64,000 nt of DNA from Proteobacteria bacterium UBA981 (GTDB lineage Bacteria > Pseudomonadota > Gammaproteobacteria > Ga0077536). The position numbers and the translations under genes were made by a program. Under the pieces are notes generated by a model. It made no database searches. It was not told where the DNA came from and saw only the letters and a list, made by a program, of their open reading frames with translations. The stretch is from positions 1-64,000 of the forward strand of contig DBBP01000006.1 in NCBI GenBank assembly GCA_002292285.1. Reading direction: 5' to 3'. This document shows, in pieces, positions 8,189-17,249 of this stretch (position 1 is the first letter of the stretch; the number at the start of each line of letters is the position of its first letter).

Positions 8189-9586
8189 ATGACATTCTCT
8201 CTCGATGCTCGATTTGCTCAGTTCGTGCTGCTGCGTTTTGCGCTCGTGCTGTGGCTGGCTTGCTTTGCTATTGCGGAGGTTCGCGCCGGCTTGCCTGTTG
8301 CTGTGGATGGTCAGGCCTTGCCGAGTCTCGCGCCCATGGTCGAAGCTACGACTCCCGCAGTAGTGAATATTGCCACCGAGGGCCATGTCGAGCTGCGCAC
8401 CAACCCGTTGTTCAACGATCCGTTTTTTCGGCGTTTTTTTAATTTCCCCAAACGTTCATTGCAACGCAAAACCCAAAGTCTTGGCTCAGGTGTGATTGTC
8501 GATGCCAAGCGCGGTTTAGTGCTGACCAACAACCACGTTATCGCCAATGCCGATGAGATTACGGTCAACCTGCGCGATGGGCGCAACTTCAAAGCGGAAC
8601 TCGTCGGCGCCGACCCGGATACGGATGTGGCTGTGGTGCGCATTCCGGCAGAAAATTTGACGGCCCTTAAACTCGCGGACTCCGAGCAATTGCGCATCGG
8701 CGACTTTGTGGTCGCAATTGGCAACCCGTTCGGGCTCGGGCAGACGGTGACGTCCGGTATCGTCAGTGCGCTGGCGCGTTCGGGACTCGGCATCACCGGT
8801 TACGAAGATTTGATCCAGACCGATGCATCCATTAACCCCGGCAACTCCGGCGGCGCATTGGTTAATTTGCGCGGCGAACTAGTCGGCATCAATACCGCTA
8901 TCTATTCCAAAAGCGGCGGCAATATCGGCATCGGATTCGCGATCCCGGTCAATATGGCCCAGCAGATCATGGAGCAACTGGTCGAGTTCGGGAAAGTTCA
9001 GCGCGGCTTTCTGGGTGCTCAGTATCAGGACCTGAGTCCGCAGCTCGCAGAGGCCTTTGGGCTGAGCAAAAGTAATGGCGCTTTGCTGGTGAGCGTGGTC
9101 GCCGGCTCGCCAGCGGCGAGTGCTGGTCTTGCTCCCGGGGATGTTGTCACTCACATCAATGATAAGACGGTCACCAGCGCTGCAGATTTGCGCACTCAAA
9201 TCGGCCTCAATCGCGTTGGTAAGCAGGTCACTCTGCAGTATTTACGCAATGGCAAGGCCCTGCGCACGAAGGTCGAGGTCGGTGCCCACGATGCGGCGCT
9301 TGCCGGTAACAAGCTTGCGAACAAACGCCTCGCCAACACGACCATTGGTGAGATCCCCGAGGACTCGTCTGCCTACGGGCGGATAGCGGGCGTGATGGTC
9401 TATGCCATTTCGCGGGACTCGCCGGCGTGGCACGCCGGCCTGCGCAAAGGTGATCTGATTACTTCGGTGAACCAGCGGCCGACGACGTCGGTGGCCGAAT
9501 TTCTCGCGGCCGTCAACGCATTCAACGGGCAGCTGTTATTGAGTGTTCATCGCGGCCGCCAGGCAGCCTACATCGTCATCAAGTAA
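8189..9586 (+). CDS. periplasmic HtrA-type serine endoprotease (DegQ/MucD-like)
   Basis: 465 residues from ATG 8189. This start was chosen over the upstream open frame because a cleavable signal peptide (hydrophobic ~10-30) follows and GGAG lies 11 bases before it. The trypsin-like domain shows H116 (NNHV), D146 (TDVAVV) and S220 (GNSGG). Two PDZ domains follow at ~260-350 and ~380-460; the first begins near RGFLGAQYQ. Such proteases degrade misfolded envelope proteins. The length fits DegQ/DegP/MucD rather than the single-PDZ DegS. The second PDZ is preceded by a charged low-complexity linker. No sigma-E promoter was recognised. Confidence 0.93.
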   Translation: MTFSLDARFAQFVLLRFALVLWLACFAIAEVRAGLPVAVDGQALPSLAPMVEATTPAVVNIATEGHVELRTNPLFNDPFFRRFFNFPKRSLQRKTQSLGSGVIVDAKRGLVLTNNHVIANADEITVNLRDGRNFKAELVGADPDTDVAVVRIPAENLTALKLADSEQLRIGDFVVAIGNPFGLGQTVTSGIVSALARSGLGITGYEDLIQTDASINPGNSGGALVNLRGELVGINTAIYSKSGGNIGIGFAIPVNMAQQIMEQLVEFGKVQRGFLGAQYQDLSPQLAEAFGLSKSNGALLVSVVAGSPAASAGLAPGDVVTHINDKTVTSAADLRTQIGLNRVGKQVTLQYLRNGKALRTKVEVGAHDAALAGNKLANKRLANTTIGEIPEDSSAYGRIAGVMVYAISRDSPAWHAGLRKGDLITSVNQRPTTSVAEFLAAVNAFNGQLLLSVHRGRQAAYIVIK

Positions 9587-9630
9587 CGGTAGCAGGTCGG
9601 GTCTAGAGATACTGATTGCGCGATGGTCGT

Positions 9631-10431
9631 TCAGGCCGTTTTGCGTACGTCCTCGTTCGTTTCGACGTTGCTTTGGCGGATCAGCAGGGCATCAAGCAAG
9701 CCGACGGTCAGGTGGTTATGATCCAGCGCTTCGCCGCTGGTCACCGCAAACGGCGCGTCCGGCTCGCCGGCAGAATCGACGACCAGCGCGGCGGTCGGGA
9801 AATGATGATTACGGGTAAAACGATGCGTTGTGACGACTGTCGCGACGCCTGCTGCGGTGGCCGCCTTTAGACCGTTCTCGGTATCTTCCAGCGCAATCAC
9901 ACAGTCCCGTGGCACCTCGAGCTTCGCCAAGACAGCCTCGTAGACTGCCGGCGAGGGCTTTTTGTGCGCTACCGAATCGCAGCTCTCAATGGCACTGAAC
10001 CAATCCCGCCAACCGGGCGGCAGATTGTTATCGAGCAGTGTTTCGGTATTCGTATAAGCAGAACTAGTGGCGATGGCGAGCGTCAGGTTGGCTGCGCGGG
10101 CGTCGTCTATCAGGCGACGGATGCCGGGGCGCAGCGCCACTTCACCTTCCGTCAACATGGCCGCGTACTTGCGCGTTTTAGCGCGGTGCAAGGTCAACAC
10201 GAAATCGTCGAATTCTTCGTCACTCTTGAAGCGTGCGCGCAGATCCGAACCGAACGCCGAAATGCGCTCGACGCCGCCGGAAATACACAATAGTTCCTCG
10301 TAAAGACCGGGCGTCCATTGCCAATCGAGGCCGTATTCGGCAAATACGTAATTAAAGGCTACGCGATGGACTTCTTCGGTGTCCGCAAGCGTTCCGTCTA
10401 CGTCGAAGATGATGGCTCGAAGTTTCTTCAC
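9631..10431 (-). CDS. HAD-superfamily phosphatase, CbbY/beta-phosphoglucomutase-like
   Basis: 266 residues. Motif I is FDVDGTLADT with nucleophile D10 and acid/base D12. A helical cap spans ~15-90, motif II is the ATSSAYTN segment, motif III is HKKPSPAVYE, and motif IV is ALEDTENGLKAA. The cap type and motif IV match the CbbY/Gph-like group, which acts on small sugar or glycolate phosphates; the substrate is unknown. A ~35-residue C-terminal extension follows the Rossmann core. The gene is convergent with the HtrA gene and downstream of rmuC on the same strand. Confidence 0.88.
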   Translation of the reverse strand: MKKLRAIIFDVDGTLADTEEVHRVAFNYVFAEYGLDWQWTPGLYEELLCISGGVERISAFGSDLRARFKSDEEFDDFVLTLHRAKTRKYAAMLTEGEVALRPGIRRLIDDARAANLTLAIATSSAYTNTETLLDNNLPPGWRDWFSAIESCDSVAHKKPSPAVYEAVLAKLEVPRDCVIALEDTENGLKAATAAGVATVVTTHRFTRNHHFPTAALVVDSAGEPDAPFAVTSGEALDHNHLTVGLLDALLIRQSNVETNEDVRKTA

Positions 10432-10539
10432 TGCCTTGATTGCATAAAGCTGATTTACGTCGATTCGCTACGAGTTTATGGTAAACATCGCCAATAAACT
10501 ATTGATTAGATGGTGATCGGCATCACACTACTGATGGAG

Positions 10540-11931
10540 TCAGTCCTGTTGTTGGATAGCAGATGGAGAAACTTCAGGCCCTTCGAGTTCTACGCGTTCT
10601 ATTTTCTCGAACCGATCGGCAATCTTGCGTGCCGAAATATTCACCTCGCCGACGTCATTGTTAGCTTGTTGAATGTGTTTCGCGAGGTTGTCCATGCGCG
10701 TTCTGAAACGCTGGAAATCGCCGGCCAGGTGACCGAGGTGTTGCTGGATGATATCCACCTGCTCGCGGGTCGCGGCATCTTTGAGCACGCTCGATGCGGT
10801 ATTGAGAATCGCCCACAAGGTAGTTGGTGAGGCCAGCCACACGCGCGCGCTGTGCGCCGTATCGATAAGATCGGGGTGATGGGCCTGAATCTCTGCAAAT
10901 ACCGCCTCGGCTGGAATGAACATTACCGCGCCGTCTGCCGTCTCATCGCGAATAATATACTTCTCCGCGATGTCCTTGATGTGCTTTTTAATATCCTGTT
11001 TGAACTGCGTCTCGGCACGTTTGCGTACCAGTTCGTCGTTTTCAAGATCGGTCATCGTGCGGTAGGACTCGAGCGGGAACTTCGAATCGATACACACCGT
11101 GCCGGTCGGGTCAGGAAGGAACAACACGCAGTCGGCGATTTTGTCGTTGGATAATTTGTGCTGCAGGGCATAAGTGTTCTCGGGCATCAGATTGCTGACC
11201 AGAGCCGATAGCTGAACTTCACCGAAAGCGCCACGTGAGCGTTTGTCAGACAATAGTTGTTGCAAACTGACGACCTCCGTGGAGAGCGAGGTGATCTTCT
11301 TTTGCGCTTCATCGATCAGGGCGAGCCTTTTGACCACGTCGGTGAAAGTGGCATTGGTTTTTTCGAATCCGTCAGACAAGCGCTTCTCAACCTGCCCACC
11401 AATTTCTTTCAGCCGCTCGTCAGTACGCTTGGTGAGTGCTTCAACGCGCTGCCCGATATCGGTTGAACTGCGTAACAAGGATTCGCCGAGCTGGGTATGC
11501 AGGCTTTCATAGCCTGCACGCATGCTGTCCTGCAGGGTTTTCAAAGATCGTGCGTTCTGCTCCTCAACGCGCATGCGGTGATCGCCGATCACGGTCTGAA
11601 TCTGTTCGCGCAGTGCGGCGAGTGTTTGCATACTGCGTGAGTGACTGTCGCCGAGCTGCTCGCCAACGCTTTGTTTGAAGCCATCGATGCGCGTATTCAC
11701 GCCGTCGCGCAATTGCGTGCCATCGTGACTAAACTGACCGTGTAGTTGACCGAGGCGCTGGTCGATGATTTCGAGCGTCGCTTTGTGCGCTGAGCCCTGG
11801 TGGGCAAGTTGTTCGAACCGCTCACCGTATTCGTTGCCACGATTGAGTTTACGTAGCAGCAAAACAAGCAGCGCCACACCTGCCAACAGCAGGCCTGTGA
11901 TAACGATCAACAGCGTTTCAGTCAGGGGCAC
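10540..11931 (-). CDS. rmuC: DNA recombination protein RmuC homologue
   Basis: 463 residues. The N-terminal membrane helix (~5-26) is followed by a long coiled coil (~30-210). The conserved RmuC nuclease-like domain comes next, with SDKRSRGAFGEVQL and the IDSKFPLESYRTM, EKYIIRDETADGAVMFIPAEA and ASPTTLWAILNT regions. RmuC is related to PD-(D/E)xK nucleases and limits inversions at short repeats in E. coli. The length and domain order are normal. It is divergent from the radical SAM gene, with under 100 bases between them. Confidence 0.94.
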   Translation of the reverse strand: MPLTETLLIVITGLLLAGVALLVLLLRKLNRGNEYGERFEQLAHQGSAHKATLEIIDQRLGQLHGQFSHDGTQLRDGVNTRIDGFKQSVGEQLGDSHSRSMQTLAALREQIQTVIGDHRMRVEEQNARSLKTLQDSMRAGYESLHTQLGESLLRSSTDIGQRVEALTKRTDERLKEIGGQVEKRLSDGFEKTNATFTDVVKRLALIDEAQKKITSLSTEVVSLQQLLSDKRSRGAFGEVQLSALVSNLMPENTYALQHKLSNDKIADCVLFLPDPTGTVCIDSKFPLESYRTMTDLENDELVRKRAETQFKQDIKKHIKDIAEKYIIRDETADGAVMFIPAEAVFAEIQAHHPDLIDTAHSARVWLASPTTLWAILNTASSVLKDAATREQVDIIQQHLGHLAGDFQRFRTRMDNLAKHIQQANNDVGEVNISARKIADRFEKIERVELEGPEVSPSAIQQQD

Positions 11932-12025
11932 AATTTGCGAGCTTTAGGTTCAAACGAGGTTTGGCGAGGGCCGATCGCTTCACTGCGAATGATTCTAACG
12001 CGTGCATGGCAGGGCGGTCGACGAC

Positions 12026-13108
12026 ATGCCGGATAAGCCCCGTCAGCCGATCGCAAACAAGGGCCGCGGCAGCCATACCCGTCCCGATCCACGCTACGCA
12101 AATACAACCCGCGAGGTTGTGGATGACGGTTGGGGTAGCGCCGATGAAGCGCCGACGACGCAGAAAACAACGGTGACCCCGGAGCGCATCAAAAGCATTA
12201 TCACGCGCAACCGGTCGCCGGATTTGCCATTCGATCTCTCGATTAATCCGTACCGCGGCTGTGAGCACGGGTGTGCGTATTGCTACGCGCGTCCCGCGCA
12301 CGCCTATATGGACTTATCTCCCGGCCTCGACTTCGAAAGCCGCTTGTTCAGCAAGCCGGATGCTGCACAGGTTCTGCGCACTGAGCTGGCGCGACCGGGC
12401 TATCGTTGTCAGGTGATATCGCTGGGCGCGAATACCGATTGCTACCAACCCATTGAGCGACGTCTGCGCATTACGCGCGCGATTATCGAAGTGTTGGCAG
12501 CCTGTCGGCATCCGCTGACTATCGTGACTAAATCGGCCCTGATTGAGCGCGATATCGATTTGCTCGCGCCGATGGCTGCGCAAGGTCTGGTGCAGGTTTT
12601 TCTGTCGGTCACCACCCTCGACCGCGAGCTCGCGCGTCGCCTTGAGCCACGGGCTGCGGCACCGCAACGCAGGCTGGAGACGATTCGCCGCCTGTCTGCT
12701 GCAGATATCCCCTGCGGTGTCATGTACGCGCCGGTTATTCCGGCCCTGAACGACCACGAATTGGAAGCCGTGCTTGAACATGCTGCTGAGGCCGGATGTC
12801 GTTTCGCCGGCTACGTTGTGCTGCGTTTGCCTCGCGAAGTGAACCCATTGTTCAAGGACTGGCTCCGGACCCACTACCCGCTCAAGTTCGACCGCGTCAT
12901 GAATCGAATTCGCGACCTGCGTGGCGGCGCTGAGAGTGATAGCACGTTCACCCGTCGCATGCGCGGGCAGGGCGTGTTCGCAGAATTGGTTGCACGCCGC
13001 TTCGCGACGAAGTTGCGTCAGTTGGGATTAGGGAAATCCCGCGCGACTCTGGACACCACGGCCTTTCGGCCGCCGGCGGTAAACCCTGATCAACTCGATT
13101 TATTCTAA
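12026..13108 (+). CDS. PA0069-family radical SAM protein
   Basis: 360 residues from ATG 12026; an upstream GTG at 12002 is possible, but family members begin near MP-x-K. The iron-sulfur motif C79-x3-C83-x2-C86 (CEHGCAYC) binds the 4Fe-4S cluster used to cleave S-adenosylmethionine. The early RNRSPDLPFD and NPYRGCEHG segments and the later QVFLSVTTLD segment are typical of this group, which resembles spore photoproduct lyase. The reaction is not established for this family. It is a single gene with no partner visible. Confidence 0.9.
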   Translation: MPDKPRQPIANKGRGSHTRPDPRYANTTREVVDDGWGSADEAPTTQKTTVTPERIKSIITRNRSPDLPFDLSINPYRGCEHGCAYCYARPAHAYMDLSPGLDFESRLFSKPDAAQVLRTELARPGYRCQVISLGANTDCYQPIERRLRITRAIIEVLAACRHPLTIVTKSALIERDIDLLAPMAAQGLVQVFLSVTTLDRELARRLEPRAAAPQRRLETIRRLSAADIPCGVMYAPVIPALNDHELEAVLEHAAEAGCRFAGYVVLRLPREVNPLFKDWLRTHYPLKFDRVMNRIRDLRGGAESDSTFTRRMRGQGVFAELVARRFATKLRQLGLGKSRATLDTTAFRPPAVNPDQLDLF

Positions 13109-13134
13109 TCGCAGTGCGGCCGAACGGGACTGCC

Positions 13135-13821
13135 TCAGCGTTTCAGGACTCGAATCCAACGCCAGAAGTTCAGCATGCTGGCGAGCGACGCGGCGAAGTA
13201 GGTTAGGGCACAGGCAGTGAGGATGCGCCTCGCTCGAGGCAGGTCTTCCTCACTCAGATATCCGCCTTGTTCGAGAATCGGCATGGCGCGTTTGAAACTG
13301 GCATCGAATTCAACCGGTAAGGTCACCAGGTGGACGAGCACCGGTAGGCTCATCACCGCGATCCCGGCGATAAACAACCCGGCCCCTGCTGCAGGGATGC
13401 GCGTGAGGATAGTGACGAACGGCATTGCGACCAGCAAGATCGAGGCAAGACGCTCAGCGCCTGCCGCAGCACGCGCAAGCTTGCTGCGGATGATCAAGGG
13501 CCGGTAGCCGATGTGATGCTGAACGGCATGTCCGAACTCATGCGCGGCGACCACTGCGGCTGTGAGCGTGCGCTTGTCGTGATGTGCCTCGCTAAGTGCG
13601 ATGGTGCGTGTGGCGGGATCAAAATGATCGCCGATGCCAGCGTCCGTTTGGGTTACCGAATAGCCGTCAAAGTGCGCTTTGCTCAGCAGATGACGTGCGA
13701 GTTCCCCGCCCGTGCCCGGGATGTCCGCGCGCTCGCCGGCATAGCGGGAAAGGACGCGGCGGGCCCACAGTTGGGGCGCGAATACCAACACCAGGAGAAC
13801 TACCGCAACGACGGCAATCAT
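13135..13821 (-). CDS. membrane zinc metallopeptidase (YugP-like)
   Basis: 228 residues. A membrane helix at ~2-20 is followed by the zinc motif H94-E95-x2-H98 (AHEFGHAVQ). Two or three hydrophobic segments follow between ~125 and ~165 and at ~205-220. The family is annotated as neutral zinc metallopeptidases of unknown substrate. The start codon overlaps the stop of the PP2C phosphatase gene by four bases, so it is the last gene of that operon. Confidence 0.88.
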   Translation of the reverse strand: MIAVVAVVLLVLVFAPQLWARRVLSRYAGERADIPGTGGELARHLLSKAHFDGYSVTQTDAGIGDHFDPATRTIALSEAHHDKRTLTAAVVAAHEFGHAVQHHIGYRPLIIRSKLARAAAGAERLASILLVAMPFVTILTRIPAAGAGLFIAGIAVMSLPVLVHLVTLPVEFDASFKRAMPILEQGGYLSEEDLPRARRILTACALTYFAASLASMLNFWRWIRVLKR

Positions 13822-15938
13822 GACGCGCCGGCAGGCGTTTGCAGATTGCCGGTGGTCCGTTTGACGACCACAATCGTCATGTCGTCGTGCTGCACGCGGG
13901 CACCGCGAAACGTCTCTACTTCTTGTCGCAGGCCGCTACACAAGGATTCGGCACTCGCATCGGCGTGCGCACAAACATAATCGGCAATGCGTTGTTTGCC
14001 GTAGCGCTCGTCGTTCGCGCCGGCGGTCTCCCAGATACCGTCGGTTGTCATGACGATGATGTCGCCGTCGTTCAGCGCAATACCTTCAGTACAGCCAAAC
14101 TGCCATTCGGCGTCGATGCCGAGCGGAATGTCTTCGCCGCCAAGCTCGCTGATCGTGCGACTGTCGGCGCGATATAGCAGTGCCGGGTCGTGACCGGCCG
14201 TAGCCCAGGCGAGCTCAGCATGTGACGATTCGATAGCGAGTAAAAACAAAGTGACGAAATGTCCGCGACTCACATCCAGGGCGAGTTGACGGTTTACGAA
14301 GCCGAGTAATTCACCCAGCGACAAGCCACGGCCGCGGCCGCCGTGTAGTGAGGCGCGTGTGCTGGCCATGAGCAGCGAGGGGCCGATGCCATGCCCTGAC
14401 ACGTCGGCAACCACGACGCCGTAGCGTTCGCCGAGTGTCGATTCGAGCGGCACGTAGTCGAAATAATCACCACCGGTTTGATCGGAGTAAAGGGACTCCC
14501 CGGCGATTTCATAACCCGATACCTGCGGTGCTCGTGCCGGCAACAGTTGTTGCTGGACTTCGCGCGCCAGACTCAGCGCTTCTCCAACGCGGGCATGCTC
14601 TTTGAGTTGCGGGACCATCGAGTTAAAGGCGCCTCCCAGTGCGGCCAGCTCATCACGACTGGCCAACTCAACGCGCGCTTCCAGGTCGCCTCCGGCGAGA
14701 CGTTGCACGGCATGCTTGAGTTGTTCGAGCGGACGGGTCAGATGACGCGAGGCGACCAGCGCGACAATGATCACCAGCGTGCTCGCAGCGAAGAGAAACT
14801 TGAGCACAGTTGCGATGTGCGTGTCGGTCGCTGCGGCAGCATAACGCTTGGCTTCGAGTGCGGCATGGGTGGCGCTCGCCAGCGGCACGATCATGACCAG
14901 ATAGCTCGCCGTTTCTCCGAAACGGCGGAACACAACGAAGCTTTCCTCGCCCTTGATGTTCACTTTCAGGTGGCCATTCTCTTGGGCAAACATGGCGGCA
15001 AAGACGAGCTTGTTAATCGCGCGATCGCCGAGTGAAAAACTTTCCAACTCAGGTAGCACTTGCCAACCTTCGTAGGCCAACGCGGCGTGCTGCCTGGCCA
15101 GCACGACTATGCGCTCACTGGCTACCTGCGGCGGGCTCAGAGCAACGACCTGAAGCAGCTCGCTACCGGCCTGTAAATATGCCGGCAGTTGCAACATCTC
15201 GAACGTCGCCGAGAGGTCAACATCGATGGCGGAAATGCCCTGGAAACTCCCTTCACGGTCAAACAGCGGCGTGCTCGCATTGATCACTAGGGCTTTGCTC
15301 ACGAGGTCGAAATGAGGCCGAAACCAGCGAAAACGAGGGCTCTGTTCCTGCGTTGAATACCACGGTCGTTCGCGCGCGTCGAAATCTGCCGGGTACTGCT
15401 CGTGCGCCGGGAAACTCGCTGTCAGGCCGTTCTTCAGCACGACATAGTGGCGCGCAACCAGGCTATCGCCAGTGTCGAACACGTTCACGTAAAAATCGTC
15501 CATGCCCTGCAGAGCGGCGATGCTTGTGGTCACGTCCGGCGCTTCAACGGCGGCCGGGAAATGGAAGCTTTGTCCCTCTACAACACGTGCTACTGGGGCA
15601 GGTTGCTGGCCCGAAGCCTCACTTCCCGCGTTGTGCTCGAGGTCCTTCTTATCAGGGTAGGAAGCCGCTTGCGCAGCGTTTAGAAGTCGCGTCGCATGCG
15701 CGGCCTGTAAAGTCGTGAGCATGCGAATTCGACGGCTTTCCCGATCGAGTACGTCGGCATAATCGTCAGCAATACGCTGCATCGTTCTTAGCGTCTGTTC
15801 GGACAGTGCACTGCTGTGACGGTCTGTTAGATTCGCGCTCAGGCTGCGTAATCTCTGGCTATCCAGTGTCGCGGTAATCGACGCCGGCAGCAGACCGATA
15901 ACGCCAAGTAACAGGAGGATTTTCAGACGCAGGGACAT
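13818..15938 (-). CDS. membrane sensor with HAMP and SpoIIE-type PP2C phosphatase
   Basis: 706 residues. A signal/TM helix at ~4-24 precedes a large periplasmic Cache-like sensor (~25-370), with ARERPWYSTQ typical of dCache folds. A second TM at ~385-405 and a HAMP domain (~405-460) follow, then a PP2C domain (~480-695). The phosphatase metal ligands are visible in GGDYFD, VADVSGHG, TTDGIWE and HDDMTIVVV. Such proteins dephosphorylate anti-sigma-factor antagonists in partner-switching pathways; no antagonist or anti-sigma gene is present in the window. It starts two bases after the potassium channel stop. Confidence 0.92.
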   Translation of the reverse strand: MSLRLKILLLLGVIGLLPASITATLDSQRLRSLSANLTDRHSSALSEQTLRTMQRIADDYADVLDRESRRIRMLTTLQAAHATRLLNAAQAASYPDKKDLEHNAGSEASGQQPAPVARVVEGQSFHFPAAVEAPDVTTSIAALQGMDDFYVNVFDTGDSLVARHYVVLKNGLTASFPAHEQYPADFDARERPWYSTQEQSPRFRWFRPHFDLVSKALVINASTPLFDREGSFQGISAIDVDLSATFEMLQLPAYLQAGSELLQVVALSPPQVASERIVVLARQHAALAYEGWQVLPELESFSLGDRAINKLVFAAMFAQENGHLKVNIKGEESFVVFRRFGETASYLVMIVPLASATHAALEAKRYAAAATDTHIATVLKFLFAASTLVIIVALVASRHLTRPLEQLKHAVQRLAGGDLEARVELASRDELAALGGAFNSMVPQLKEHARVGEALSLAREVQQQLLPARAPQVSGYEIAGESLYSDQTGGDYFDYVPLESTLGERYGVVVADVSGHGIGPSLLMASTRASLHGGRGRGLSLGELLGFVNRQLALDVSRGHFVTLFLLAIESSHAELAWATAGHDPALLYRADSRTISELGGEDIPLGIDAEWQFGCTEGIALNDGDIIVMTTDGIWETAGANDERYGKQRIADYVCAHADASAESLCSGLRQEVETFRGARVQHDDMTIVVVKRTTGNLQTPAGAS

Positions 15939-15940
15939 GC

Positions 15941-16641
15941 TTAATCCTGTCTCGTTGACGCGTGGCTAAGGTGCAGTCCGACCACCCTGGCCACCAGTAC
16001 GGCGAGGTAGAGCTGACCTATCACTGCTGCGAGATACGACAACACGCGGGCAAGCGGCGAGGCCGGAATCAAATCGCCGAATCCCAGTGTAGTCAGGCAG
16101 GTGAAGCTGAAATAAATGTAGGCATTAATCGCATGTAGTCCACGTTCCGCTCCGTCTAGCCTAAATGCCGCGCTTGTGCTCACAACGCTGGCCGGATTCA
16201 GTAGATCGATCAACGCGAAGATAAAGCCTCCCGAGAGACCGATCAGTAAATACACGCTGACTGCGCCGGCGAGTTCGTCAGCTGAGATTTTCGGACGCGT
16301 CAGAATGCTCGCGAGAATGACTAACGCAGCATAGAAAAACACTCCGGAGCCGGCCCCAGGGCGACAATTTGAGCGGTCGGCGGGCCACCGAGTTCGGCAA
16401 TCCAAAGCCCAGTGTAGGTCGCGATCGCCAGCGCTCCGGCGATGAGTTTGAAGTTGCGCCGTCCGCGCACCGAGTAAATGCCAGCTAACAATGCGGCGCC
16501 GAGGAGCAGGTTATGCGCCACCGCCTCATGGGCCGTGTCAGCGAGCGCCGCTCCGCCGATCAGTAGGATCAGCAGGGTGGCGAGCAGTACGCTGTATGGC
16601 CCGACTGGAACGGCCGTCCTGATGCGCTGTTGGAGCGCCAC
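15941..16641 (-). pseudogene. two-TM potassium channel family protein, frameshifted
   Basis: Two overlapping frames together make one recognisable protein. The upstream frame (GTG 16641 to TAG 16321) gives the N-terminal membrane helices up to IVALGPA. The downstream frame (open to 15941) continues GSGVFFYAALVILAS, then the pore helix and potassium selectivity filter TTLGFGD, then the closing helix QLYLAVLVARVVGLH. The switch needs a one-base change between about 16332 and 16362, where AAAAA (16335-16339) and CCCC (16354-16357) runs lie. It is either a real frameshift mutation or an indel error in the assembly. It sits in an operon between an unknown gene and the PP2C phosphatase. Confidence 0.8.
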
Positions 16642-16649
16642 TAGCGGGC

Positions 16650-17174
16650 TCAATTCAACGCCGAAGAAGCGCTCTCGGCGGCGGTGAGCTCGGCAGTCTC
16701 GATCGTTTCGCCAAGTTCCCATTCGGCGACCTGAATGGCTTTATCCATCAGCGCCAGAATCGAATGAATAAGGCCACTATTCAAAGACAAATCGATGCCG
16801 TTGCCAGTTTCCGGGCCAATCGCAAGCGTGATGTTGCCGTCGGTCTGCGGCCGGATTTGGAAACGGGTCAACAAGGTCGGCTGTTCACCTAAAGGGAGTT
16901 GCTTGTCGGACGCCTCGTAAGGTGTCGAAAAATCTGAACTATTGACCGCCTCCTCGTGCTCGAACTTGAGTAACTCACGCTGTGCGACGGGGCTTGCCTG
17001 GGTACGGATGCGCGGATTGCTGGTTAAGGACTGGCCCAGATGCGGACGCAACGCTTTCACAAAGCGCCGCGTCAACCAGAAGCGAAATTCCTGCGCGTCA
17101 TTCGTCGCCAAACGCATGAGCAAGCGATCCTCGCCAGCAACGAATGTAATCTGCACCTGAGCTATCTGCGACAT
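16650..17174 (-). CDS. conserved-looking cytosolic protein of unknown function
   Basis: 174 residues, no signal or membrane segment. I do not recognise a named domain. It opens with a short beta-rich segment (SQIAQVQITFVAGEDRLL) followed by a WLTRRFVKALRP helix. A polar, poorly conserved middle (~60-95) leads to a second beta-rich part and an acidic, glutamate/alanine-rich C-terminus. It is the first gene of the operon with the potassium channel, PP2C phosphatase and zinc protease; its stop is only a few bases from the channel start. Confidence 0.75.
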   Translation of the reverse strand: MSQIAQVQITFVAGEDRLLMRLATNDAQEFRFWLTRRFVKALRPHLGQSLTSNPRIRTQASPVAQRELLKFEHEEAVNSSDFSTPYEASDKQLPLGEQPTLLTRFQIRPQTDGNITLAIGPETGNGIDLSLNSGLIHSILALMDKAIQVAEWELGETIETAELTAAESASSALN

Positions 17175-17249
17175 AGAAATCTAGCGGCGCTGCGCGATCG
17201 TGCTTGCGCTGGCAGAGATGCCGCGTATTAGCGTGTTCATGCCGACATT

